DNA of 9,462 bases from Cyanobacteriota bacterium (GTDB taxonomy: Bacteria > Cyanobacteriota > Cyanobacteriia > Phormidesmidales > Phormidesmidaceae): positions 1-9,462 of the forward strand of contig JAIXUR010000503.1 of the NCBI GenBank assembly GCA_027483425.1. The letters are read 5' to 3'. Position 1 is the stretch's first letter, and every line of letters starts with the position of its first letter. A model generated the notes under the pieces. The model was not told the origin of the DNA. It did not search any database and saw only the letters and a list, made by a program, of their open reading frames with translations. A program made the position numbers and the translations under genes. Below, one piece after another: positions 4,255 through 9,462 of the stretch.

Positions 4255-6822
4255 ATGGCAACTCAAATTGATGGCCTCTCTGGGCCGGTCTTTGGCCATG
4301 GCAGCCTGATCACCGCGCTGTCCCAGGCCAATCCAAACAGTTCTCTTACCCGCCGGGTGCGCGACTTACCCACCCCGCAGTTTATCCACCTGCTCGATCA
4401 AATTACGGCGGAGTTCGAGCATTTTTTGCGCGCCATCGACATGATCAACAACGAGTCGTTGGAGATCATGCTGGAGCAAATTTTAGAAGCCTTCACCCTC
4501 AAAATTGGCCAGATCCTACAGGCTGAGCGCACCACTATCTTTATGGTGGATCAAGAAAAGCAGGAGCTGTGGTCAAAAATTGCCCAGGGAGACGGCGAGC
4601 GATCGCTGGAAATTCGCGTCCCCATGGGCAAGGGCATCTCGGGCCATGTGGCTACCCACGTCGCCCCGCTCAACATTCCCGATGCCTACGCCGACGACCG
4701 GTTTGATCGCACCTACGATCAACGACACGGCTATCGCACCCGCAGTGTGCTCTGCATGCCGGTGCTAAGCAAAAAAACCGACAACATTGTGGCGGTGGTG
4801 CAGCTGCTCAATAAGCTCAACCACACCCCCTTCGACGAGCAAGACGAGCGCCACTTCAAGGAGTTTGCTGAGTCGCTGGGGGTGATTTTAGAGAGCTGCA
4901 ACTCCTTTTATGTGGCCGCCCGCAACCAAAAGGGGGTGACGGCCCTGCTGAAGGCGATCTCATCGCTGGATCAGAGCTTAGATTTAGAGAAAACGCTGCA
5001 ATCGGTAATGGAAGAGGCTCGCCAGCTGATGCAGGCCGATCGCAGCACCCTCTGGTTGATCGACGAAGACAGCGGGGATCTGTGGTCAAAGGTGAAATCT
5101 GGCGATGGCACCTCCCTGGTGGAGCTGCGTATTCCCATCAGTAGCGGCATCGTCGGCTACGTAGCCACCAGTGGCCAGGTGTTGAATATCGCTGACGCCT
5201 ACCAAGATGATCGCTTTAACCCCGACGCCGATCGGCGCACCGGCTACCGCACCCGTACCATTCTCTGCATGCCCGTGTTCGACTCGGGCAGCAAGCTGAT
5301 CGCCGTGACCCAGCTGATCAACAAAGCCCAGGGCACCTTCAACACCTCCGACGAAGCCTTTATGAAGGCCTTCAACATTCAGGCGGGCGTGGCCCTAGAA
5401 AACGCCAAGCTGTTTGAGAGCGTACTGGTCGAAAAGCAGTACCAAAAAGACATGCTCCAAAGCCTCTCCGACGCGGTGATCTCCACCGACCTGGAGGGCC
5501 GCATTGTCACCATCAACGATGCGGCCCTGGAGTTGATCGGCTGCCCGACCGACATCGACCCCAGCCGGATCATCCGCGATCGCTGGCAAGGGGCCCTCCT
5601 CCACCGCCCGGTCTGGGAGGCGATCCCCATCGACAGCCTGCAGTTTCGCCTAGAAGACAGTCTGGGGACCGGGGCTCACCACTACGTACCCGAGCAGAGT
5701 CTGCGGGTAGCCGTGGCCCCTGGCCCCGGTACTGGACTAGACCCGATTTCTGAGCTGGCCCTGCCCGACCCCGATCACCCCGACAGCTACTACCCCTGGG
5801 GCGATCGGGCTGCCGCCCCGATGCCTAAAGACCAAGTGCAGCGCATTGAGCGCAGCATTAACCTCACCGTTAACCCCCTCACCAACCCCGAGGGCAGCGT
5901 GCGCGGTGGCCTGGTCGTGCTCGAAGACATCAGTCAAGAAAAGCGGATGAAGAGCACCCTCTACCGCTATATGACTCCGGGAGTGGCCGAGCAGGTGATG
6001 GCCCTGGGCGATGACATTCTGATGAAAGGAGAACGCAAAGAGGTCACCGTGCTGTTCTCCGACATTCGCGGCTACACCACCCTGACCGAGGATCTAGAAG
6101 CCGACAAAGTCGTCGAAATGCTCAATGCCTACTTTGAGACCATGGTGGAGTCGGTGTTTCACTTCGAGGGTACCCTCGACAAATTCATTGGCGATGCCCT
6201 GATGGCGGTGTTTGGGGCCCCCCTTCCCCTCAGCAACCACGCCTGGGCCGCGGTGCAGAGTGCCCTGGATATGCGGCGACGGTTGGCCCAATTTAACGCC
6301 CAGCGGGGGGCCATGGGGCAGCCCGAAATTCGCTTTGGCATTGGCATCAGCTCTGGGGAAGTGGTCTCCGGCAACATCGGCTCCCAGCGCAAAATGGAGT
6401 ACACCGTGATTGGCGACGGGGTTAACCTCAGTTCTCGCCTTGAGGGCGTTACCAAGGAGTACGGCTGCGACATCGTCATCAGCGAGTACACCTACGCCCT
6501 CTGTGCCGATAAAATTTGGGTGCGCGAGCTCGATCGCACGCAAGTCAAAGGCAAGCAGCAGGCCGTCAACCTCTACGAACTGATCGACCAGCGTGAGACT
6601 CCGCTCAGCGCCGAAACTGAATCGTTTCTAGACCTCTACGCCAGCGCCCGCAGGGCCTATACAGCCATGCGCTTTGATGAGGCCCTGATCCTATTTAGTC
6701 AGGCCCAACGGATACGGCCCCAGGACAAAGCCGTGGCTGTACACCTAACCCGTACCCAAGAGTATCTGGTGCAGCCGCCCCCCGCCGACTGGGATGGTGT
6801 CTACATCATGACCACGAAATAA
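4255..6822 (+). CDS. cyaB: Class IIIb adenylyl cyclase, GAF-GAF-PAS-cyclase (CyaB1/CyaB2 type)
   Basis: An 855-residue soluble enzyme making cAMP from ATP. The order is N-terminal extension, GAF-A (about 55-215), GAF-B (about 237-387), PAS (about 396-562), class III cyclase domain (about 591-777) and a C-terminal TPR-like helix pair (about 790-840). Both GAFs keep the NKFDE motif of cyclic-nucleotide GAFs (N186-K187, F193, D197-E198; N356-K357, F362, D366-E367). The cyclase keeps metal ligands Asp603 (FSDIRGYT) and Asp647 (FIGDALMAVFG), adenine-specifying Lys643 and Thr717 (the Lys/Thr pair of class IIIb), and transition-state Asn724 and Arg728, so it should be active. Anabaena CyaB1 (859 residues) has the same plan, with cAMP activating through the GAF tandem. 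I prefer the ATG at 4255 (GTAGGGG five bases upstream) over the in-frame TTG at 4216. The stop codon lies in a 17-bp tandem duplication. Confidence 0.93.
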   Translation: MATQIDGLSGPVFGHGSLITALSQANPNSSLTRRVRDLPTPQFIHLLDQITAEFEHFLRAIDMINNESLEIMLEQILEAFTLKIGQILQAERTTIFMVDQEKQELWSKIAQGDGERSLEIRVPMGKGISGHVATHVAPLNIPDAYADDRFDRTYDQRHGYRTRSVLCMPVLSKKTDNIVAVVQLLNKLNHTPFDEQDERHFKEFAESLGVILESCNSFYVAARNQKGVTALLKAISSLDQSLDLEKTLQSVMEEARQLMQADRSTLWLIDEDSGDLWSKVKSGDGTSLVELRIPISSGIVGYVATSGQVLNIADAYQDDRFNPDADRRTGYRTRTILCMPVFDSGSKLIAVTQLINKAQGTFNTSDEAFMKAFNIQAGVALENAKLFESVLVEKQYQKDMLQSLSDAVISTDLEGRIVTINDAALELIGCPTDIDPSRIIRDRWQGALLHRPVWEAIPIDSLQFRLEDSLGTGAHHYVPEQSLRVAVAPGPGTGLDPISELALPDPDHPDSYYPWGDRAAAPMPKDQVQRIERSINLTVNPLTNPEGSVRGGLVVLEDISQEKRMKSTLYRYMTPGVAEQVMALGDDILMKGERKEVTVLFSDIRGYTTLTEDLEADKVVEMLNAYFETMVESVFHFEGTLDKFIGDALMAVFGAPLPLSNHAWAAVQSALDMRRRLAQFNAQRGAMGQPEIRFGIGISSGEVVSGNIGSQRKMEYTVIGDGVNLSSRLEGVTKEYGCDIVISEYTYALCADKIWVRELDRTQVKGKQQAVNLYELIDQRETPLSAETESFLDLYASARRAYTAMRFDEALILFSQAQRIRPQDKAVAVHLTRTQEYLVQPPPADWDGVYIMTTK

Positions 6823-6838
6823 TCATGACCACGAAATA
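6805..6838. repeat. Perfect 17-bp tandem duplication across the cyclase stop codon
   Basis: ATCATGACCACGAAATA occurs at 6805-6821 and again at 6822-6838. The first copy encodes the last residues I-M-T-T-K, with TAA formed at the junction. The second copy still carries ATG ACC ACG AAA TAG, a relic of what was probably the original end of the gene. The protein sequence is unchanged by the duplication. Confidence 0.95.
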
Positions 6839-6920
6839 GGCCAGACCGAAATCATCTCGGTAGGGTCACCCCCCTCTATTCACCTATCGCAGACGGAGCA
6901 AACCCGGTAGGATGAGTGTT

Positions 6921-6941
6921 GTGTTCAAAACGAACACTTTT
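6921..6941 (+). terminator. Inverted repeat with short T-tract before accD (weak terminator or operator)
   Basis: GTGTTC (6921-6926) and GAACAC (6932-6937) form a 6-bp stem around AAAAC, followed by four Ts. It lies 99 bases after the cyclase stop and 41 before accD. It may end the cyclase transcript weakly, or be an operator in the accD promoter; the stem is short for a terminator. Confidence 0.35.
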
Positions 6942-6981
6942 AGGTCGGTTGTTCCGTCGCCGTTGAGCCCACGCACCACCC

Positions 6982-7926
6982 ATGTCTCTGTTTGACTGGT
7001 TTGCCAATCGTCGAAAGTCAGGTCCCATCAGTGAAGACCGCCAAGAGCGAGAAATTGCCGATGGCCTGTGGACCAAGTGTGAGCACTGTGACGTGCTGAC
7101 ATACACCAAGGATCTGCGACTCAACCAGTGGGTCTGCGGGGAGTGTGGCCACCACCACCGTATTTTTAGCGACGAGCGCATTCGCCAGCTGATCGACACC
7201 AACACCTGGCAGGCCCTTGATACCCACCTGCGGCCCCAGGATCCACTTAAGTTTAAAGACCGCAAAGCCTACAGCGATCGCCTGCGTGACACCCAAGCCA
7301 AAACCAAGCTGACCGATGCGGTACAGACGGGGCTCGGCGAACTCGATGGCCTGCCCGTGGCCCTAGGGGTGATGGATTTTCGCTTTATGGGGGGCAGCAT
7401 GGGGTCAGTGGTGGGCGAGAAGCTCACCCGCCTGATCGAGCGCGGCACCGCCAACCGCTGCCCGGTGATCATTGTCTGCGCCTCGGGGGGGGCCCGCATG
7501 CAGGAGGGTATGCTCAGCCTGATGCAAATGGCTAAAATCTCCGGCGCGCTGCAGCAGCACCAGGCGGCCCAGCTCCTCTATATGCCGGTGCTGACCCACC
7601 CCACCACCGGGGGCGTCACCGCCAGCTTTGCCATGCTGGGCGATATTATTTTGGCTGAACCCAAGGCCACCATTGGCTTTGCCGGTCGCCGGGTAGTCGA
7701 GCAAACCCTGCGGGAAAAACTCCCCGATGACTTTCAAACCGCCGAATACCTGCGCGACCACGGCTTTGTCGACTTGATTGTGCCGCGCACCCAGCTGAAG
7801 CACACCCTGGCGCAGCTGATTCGTTTGCACCAGCCCGTCACGATGTCGGCGATCGCTGAGGGCCACACCCCCTGGGTCAACGGCCTCACGGCGGTCAAGC
7901 CGACCCACATTGGCGCTGATTTGTAA
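6982..7926 (+). CDS. accD: Acetyl-CoA carboxylase carboxyltransferase subunit beta
   Basis: AccD (314 residues) pairs with AccA to move the carboxyl group from biotin on AccB to acetyl-CoA, giving malonyl-CoA for fatty acid synthesis in the cytosol. The N-terminal C4 zinc ribbon is complete: Cys33-x2-Cys36 and Cys52-x2-Cys55. The crotonase-fold part shows the oxyanion-forming SGGARMQEGM segment (beginning about residue 169), PTTGGVTASFAMLGD (about 209-223) and the conserved GFAGRRVVEQTLREKLP block. The start MSLFDWFANRRK is the usual one in cyanobacterial and plastid-type AccD. Length is normal. There is no Shine-Dalgarno in front of the ATG (the leader is C-rich), so initiation may rely on an unstructured leader. 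It stands alone, as usual in cyanobacteria, where acc genes are scattered. Confidence 0.97.
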   Translation: MSLFDWFANRRKSGPISEDRQEREIADGLWTKCEHCDVLTYTKDLRLNQWVCGECGHHHRIFSDERIRQLIDTNTWQALDTHLRPQDPLKFKDRKAYSDRLRDTQAKTKLTDAVQTGLGELDGLPVALGVMDFRFMGGSMGSVVGEKLTRLIERGTANRCPVIIVCASGGARMQEGMLSLMQMAKISGALQQHQAAQLLYMPVLTHPTTGGVTASFAMLGDIILAEPKATIGFAGRRVVEQTLREKLPDDFQTAEYLRDHGFVDLIVPRTQLKHTLAQLIRLHQPVTMSAIAEGHTPWVNGLTAVKPTHIGADL

Positions 7927-7983
7927 CGGTGAAAGGTTGGGAATGGCCCCCTTCGGTGGCATGATAGACAGTACGAGAATGAT

Positions 7984-8005
7984 TCAATGGGTGCAAGTCC
8001 ATTGA
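7984..8005 (+). other. Hairpin upstream of psbV, overlapping the candidate -35 box
   Basis: TCAATGG (7984-7990) and CCATTGA (7999-8005) form a perfect 7-bp stem with an 8-base loop, 50-71 bases upstream of the psbV ATG. The right arm overlaps the candidate -35 hexamer at 8002-8007, so a regulator binding here could block or shape transcription. There is no U-tract. Confidence 0.45.
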
Positions 8006-8030
8006 GTTAGCTGTGTTGAGTTCATACTAA
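8002..8030 (+). promoter_or_regulatory. Candidate psbV promoter
   Basis: TTGAGT (8002-8007) and TACTAA (8025-8030) are separated by exactly 17 bases and are each reasonable matches to sigma70-type boxes. Transcription would start near 8037, giving a leader of only about 18 nt that still contains the Shine-Dalgarno. The prediction rests on motif and spacing only. Confidence 0.4.
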
Positions 8031-8044
8031 AACCCTATACATCT

Positions 8045-8050
8045 GAGGAG
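8045..8050 (+). promoter_or_regulatory. Ribosome binding site of psbV
   Basis: GAGGAG lies four bases before the ATG at 8055. It is a good core at slightly short spacing and supports this start, which gives a complete signal peptide. Confidence 0.7.
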
Positions 8051-8054
8051 AACC

Positions 8055-8561
8055 ATGTTGAAGAGATGCATTTGGCTAGTTGCGGTCGCACTCTTCTTTG
8101 TCAGCCACCTGGTCATGGGAGACGCTGTCGCGGCTGAGCTAGATGAGGCCATTCGTACTATTCCCCTCAACGCTGAAGGGGATACCTTTGTGCTATCCCT
8201 GGAGCAGATCACCCGTGGCCGTCGCCAGTTTAACTACGCCTGTGGCACCTGCCACGTAGGGGGCATTACCAAAACCAACCCCACCGTTGGTCTTGACCCA
8301 GACTCTCTAGCGGGTGCCCTGCCCCCCCGCGACAACCTTGATGCTTTGGTGGCATACCTGAAAGAGCCAACCACCTACGATGGTTTGACCGACATCTCTC
8401 AGGTGCATCCCAGCAAAAAGAGCGCCGACATCTTCCCCAAAATGCGTAGTTTGACGGAGGAAGACCTAGCGGCGATCTCGGGTTATATTCTGCTTCAGCC
8501 TAGGGTCATTGGCGACATGTGGGGAACCGGTAAAACCCGCTTCTCGGCTCCTCCGGTCTAG
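8055..8561 (+). CDS. psbV: Photosystem II extrinsic protein V, cytochrome c550
   Basis: PsbV (168 residues) is a lumenal haem protein that caps photosystem II and stabilises the Mn4Ca oxygen-evolving cluster. A Sec signal peptide ends at DAVA with cleavage before A27 (AELDEAI). Mature numbering then puts the haem site at Cys37-x2-Cys40-His41 (precursor C63, C66, H67) and the second axial ligand at His92 (H118, in VHPS), exactly as in characterised cytochrome c550. The hallmark blocks GGITKTNP, PPRDN, EPTTYDG and SADIFPKMR are all present. The C-terminus is unusual: after GDMWGTGK it ends T-R-F-S-A-P-P-V instead of the usual short aromatic tail (GGGK followed by V/I-Y-Y/F). The divergent paralogue PsbV2 is less likely because the core is so well conserved. 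The next gene is petE. Confidence 0.97.
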   Translation: MLKRCIWLVAVALFFVSHLVMGDAVAAELDEAIRTIPLNAEGDTFVLSLEQITRGRRQFNYACGTCHVGGITKTNPTVGLDPDSLAGALPPRDNLDALVAYLKEPTTYDGLTDISQVHPSKKSADIFPKMRSLTEEDLAAISGYILLQPRVIGDMWGTGKTRFSAPPV

Positions 8562-8574
8562 GATAGGTTGGGTA

Positions 8575-8589
8575 GCCTGAGGGTCAGGC
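8575..8589 (+). terminator. Small hairpin after psbV (weak 3' end candidate)
   Basis: GCCTGA and TCAGGC form a 6-bp stem with loop GGG, 14 bases after the psbV stop. No U-tract follows, so it is not a proven terminator but may mark or protect the 3' end. Confidence 0.3.
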
Positions 8590-8623
8590 CACATGATCGG
8601 ATGGTTTAACCCTTGGTCTACCG

Positions 8624-8670
8624 CTAGGATTGCTGCTTGCAGCAATTCTAGGTGTTCTGCAAGCGGCAAT
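8624..8670 (+). other. Two overlapping, mutually exclusive hairpins between psbV and petE
   Basis: Hairpin A: 8624-8636 pairs with 8639-8651 over 13 positions (one G-U), with a tiny loop. Hairpin B: 8629-8642 (ATTGCTGCTTGCAG) pairs with 8657-8670 (CTGCAAGCGGCAAT) over 14 positions (one G-U) around 14 bases. They share bases 8629-8642, so only one can form. No U-tract follows either. It may be a psbV 3' stabiliser or a processing site. Confidence 0.5.
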
Positions 8671-8709
8671 TACCCTAGGGTTGGGGCCCAAGCCCTTGCC
8701 CAAAGCAGG

Positions 8710-8742
8710 TAATAATAAGAGAGGCTTTTAAACAGCCTCTCT
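8710..8742 (+). promoter_or_regulatory. Candidate -10 element and 5' stem-loop of petE
   Basis: TAATAAT (8710-8716) resembles a -10 box; no good -35 is seen at 16-18 nt. Directly after it AGAGAGGCT (8718-8726) and AGCCTCTCT (8734-8742) form a perfect 9-bp stem with loop TTTAAAC. If transcription begins close to 8718-8722, the mRNA would start with this stem, an arrangement that often protects bacterial transcripts. No U-tract follows on this strand. Confidence 0.4.
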
Positions 8743-8780
8743 GACTGATTGAACTGGAGATACGAGCTTTAGAGGTAGTT

Positions 8781-9197
8781 ATGCAACGTGTATTTCGTGC
8801 CGCCCAGCGTTTGGGCCTAGTGTTTTTGTCTGCTCTATTGGTTGTGGGTACCCTCACGCTGGCCTCTGCCCCCGCTGCGGCCACCAACTACGATGTCAAA
8901 ATGGGCTCCGATGCGGGCCTGCTGGTGTTTGAACCCAGCAGTATTACCGTTAAGCCCGGCGACACCGTGACCTGGGTCAACAACAAAATGGCCCCCCACA
9001 ACGTTGTTTTTGATCCCGCTGCTCTGCCTGGCGACAAAGCTTTGGCCGACAGCATTTCCCATACCCAGCTGACCTTTGCCCCTGGCGAAAACTACTCCAC
9101 CACCTTTACCAGCGACATGCCCGCTGGCACCTACACCTACTACTGCGCTCCCCACCGTGGGGCTGGCATGGTAGCCAAGGTGACCCTGGAGAACTAG
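8781..9197 (+). CDS. petE: Plastocyanin
   Basis: PetE (138 residues) is the lumenal blue copper protein that carries electrons from cytochrome f of the b6f complex to photosystem I. An N-terminal signal peptide with basic residues R3, R6, R10 and a hydrophobic core (12-28) ends at PAAA, leaving a mature protein of about 104 residues, close to the 105 of Anabaena plastocyanin. All four copper ligands are present: His73 (in APHNVVFD), Cys122, His125 and Met130 (in YYCAPHRGAGM, the C-x2-H-x4-M spacing). Family blocks GLLVFEP and KPGDTVTWVNNK are clear. The ribosome site is GAGGT (8772-8776), four bases before the ATG. A strong terminator follows. In many cyanobacteria petE is copper-induced while cytochrome c6 (petJ) replaces it under low copper; I see no recognisable copper-regulator site here. 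Confidence 0.98.
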   Translation: MQRVFRAAQRLGLVFLSALLVVGTLTLASAPAAATNYDVKMGSDAGLLVFEPSSITVKPGDTVTWVNNKMAPHNVVFDPAALPGDKALADSISHTQLTFAPGENYSTTFTSDMPAGTYTYYCAPHRGAGMVAKVTLEN

Positions 9198-9214
9198 AAC
9201 CGATATTTGGTTAG

Positions 9215-9245
9215 AAGGAGCGTTCAAAAGAACGCTCCTTTTTTT
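9215..9245 (+). terminator. Intrinsic terminator of petE
   Basis: A perfect 11-bp stem (9215-9225 AAGGAGCGTTC with 9230-9240) closes an AAAA loop and runs into seven Ts (9239-9245). It starts 18 bases after the petE stop and is a textbook rho-independent terminator. Confidence 0.96.
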
Positions 9246-9462
9246 GTGGCCATGGGTGCGATCGGGGTATCACTTTAATCCAGGACAACCTCTGTTAGGG
9301 GTACCTCTTGATCGCAGCAATGGAAAACACATTCCCTCCTGGGAGCTGACTTTTCCTGCTAGGTCTGGTTAGCCTGTTGACCTCAAGCCCTCTAACGTTT
9401 GCGGGGGTGCCCCTTAGCCCGCCTAGCTTGCCAAAGATGAAACCCTGAGGGGGCCACCGACA
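9246..9462. other. Gene-free right end
   Basis: No convincing coding region is seen. A leftward frame is open from the window edge to a TAA near 9300 (about 54 codons), but its composition does not look like a known protein end. A GC-rich stretch near 9401-9423 (GGGG TG CCCC core) can form small hairpins. It may be the leader or promoter of the next gene outside the window. Confidence 0.4.

Noticed and set aside
6094..6543. 149-residue leftward frame inside the cyclase domain
   Set aside because: Antisense to the conserved catalytic region; codon symmetry of a GC-rich gene explains it.
6845..6861. ACCGA-N7-TCGGT hairpin as cyclase terminator
   Set aside because: Only five base pairs and no U-tract follows.
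7405..7962. 185-residue leftward frame over accD
   Set aside because: It is antisense to the most conserved part of AccD and has no motif of its own.
7943..7962. Imperfect hairpin after accD as its terminator
   Set aside because: The stem has a bulge and a mismatch, and no U-tract follows; left as unproven.
7990..8001. GGTGCAAGTCC resembling a tRNA T-arm
   Set aside because: No acceptor, D-arm or anticodon arm can be built around it; the resemblance is coincidental.
9298..9462. Leftward open frame running in from the right edge
   Set aside because: Only about 54 codons, no recognisable family sequence, and it would converge on petE without a clear terminator of its own apart from the petE one; not enough to call a gene.

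Overview
The window looks like chromosomal DNA of a cyanobacterium, probably a filamentous, Leptolyngbya-like one; the genus is a guess. Three things point there. It has photosynthetic electron-transfer genes (psbV for cytochrome c550 of photosystem II, petE for plastocyanin). It has an Anabaena CyaB-type GAF-GAF-PAS adenylyl cyclase. It also has many copies of the palindrome GCGATCGC (HIP1; I count at least eight) and a run of degenerate heptanucleotide repeats of the kind common between cyanobacterial genes. The DNA is GC-rich, and I saw no sign of phage, insertion sequences, CRISPR, tRNA or rRNA.

Layout. Positions 1-2911 are read leftward. They hold the N-terminal part of a RecQ DNA helicase (cut by the window edge), a secreted beta-barrel protein with a long Ala/Glu-rich linker, and a beta-lactamase-fold serine hydrolase. 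A strong intrinsic terminator (731-777) separates the barrel gene from recQ. The divergent spacer 2912-3124 carries ten to eleven 7-nt repeats. From 3125 onward everything is read rightward: a dienelactone hydrolase-family enzyme with a near-perfect Shine-Dalgarno and its own terminator, a tandem-GAF adenylyl cyclase, accD (acetyl-CoA carboxylase carboxyltransferase beta subunit), psbV, and petE with a textbook terminator at 9215-9245. The last 217 bases hold no convincing gene.

How the genes relate. They do not form one pathway. Most appear to be single transcription units, judged by terminators, 120-390-nt spacers and individual leaders. The only clear functional pairing is psbV-petE, two lumenal photosynthetic electron-transfer proteins. 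recQ (DNA repair), accD (fatty acid synthesis) and the cyclase (cAMP signalling) are housekeeping or signalling genes.

I found no convincing previously undescribed multi-gene system. The observations most worth checking are non-coding: an extended imperfect hairpin upstream of the barrel gene, two mutually exclusive hairpins between psbV and petE, a heptad array with a G-quadruplex-like core, a hairpin across the psbV promoter region, and a perfect 17-bp tandem duplication across the cyclase stop codon.
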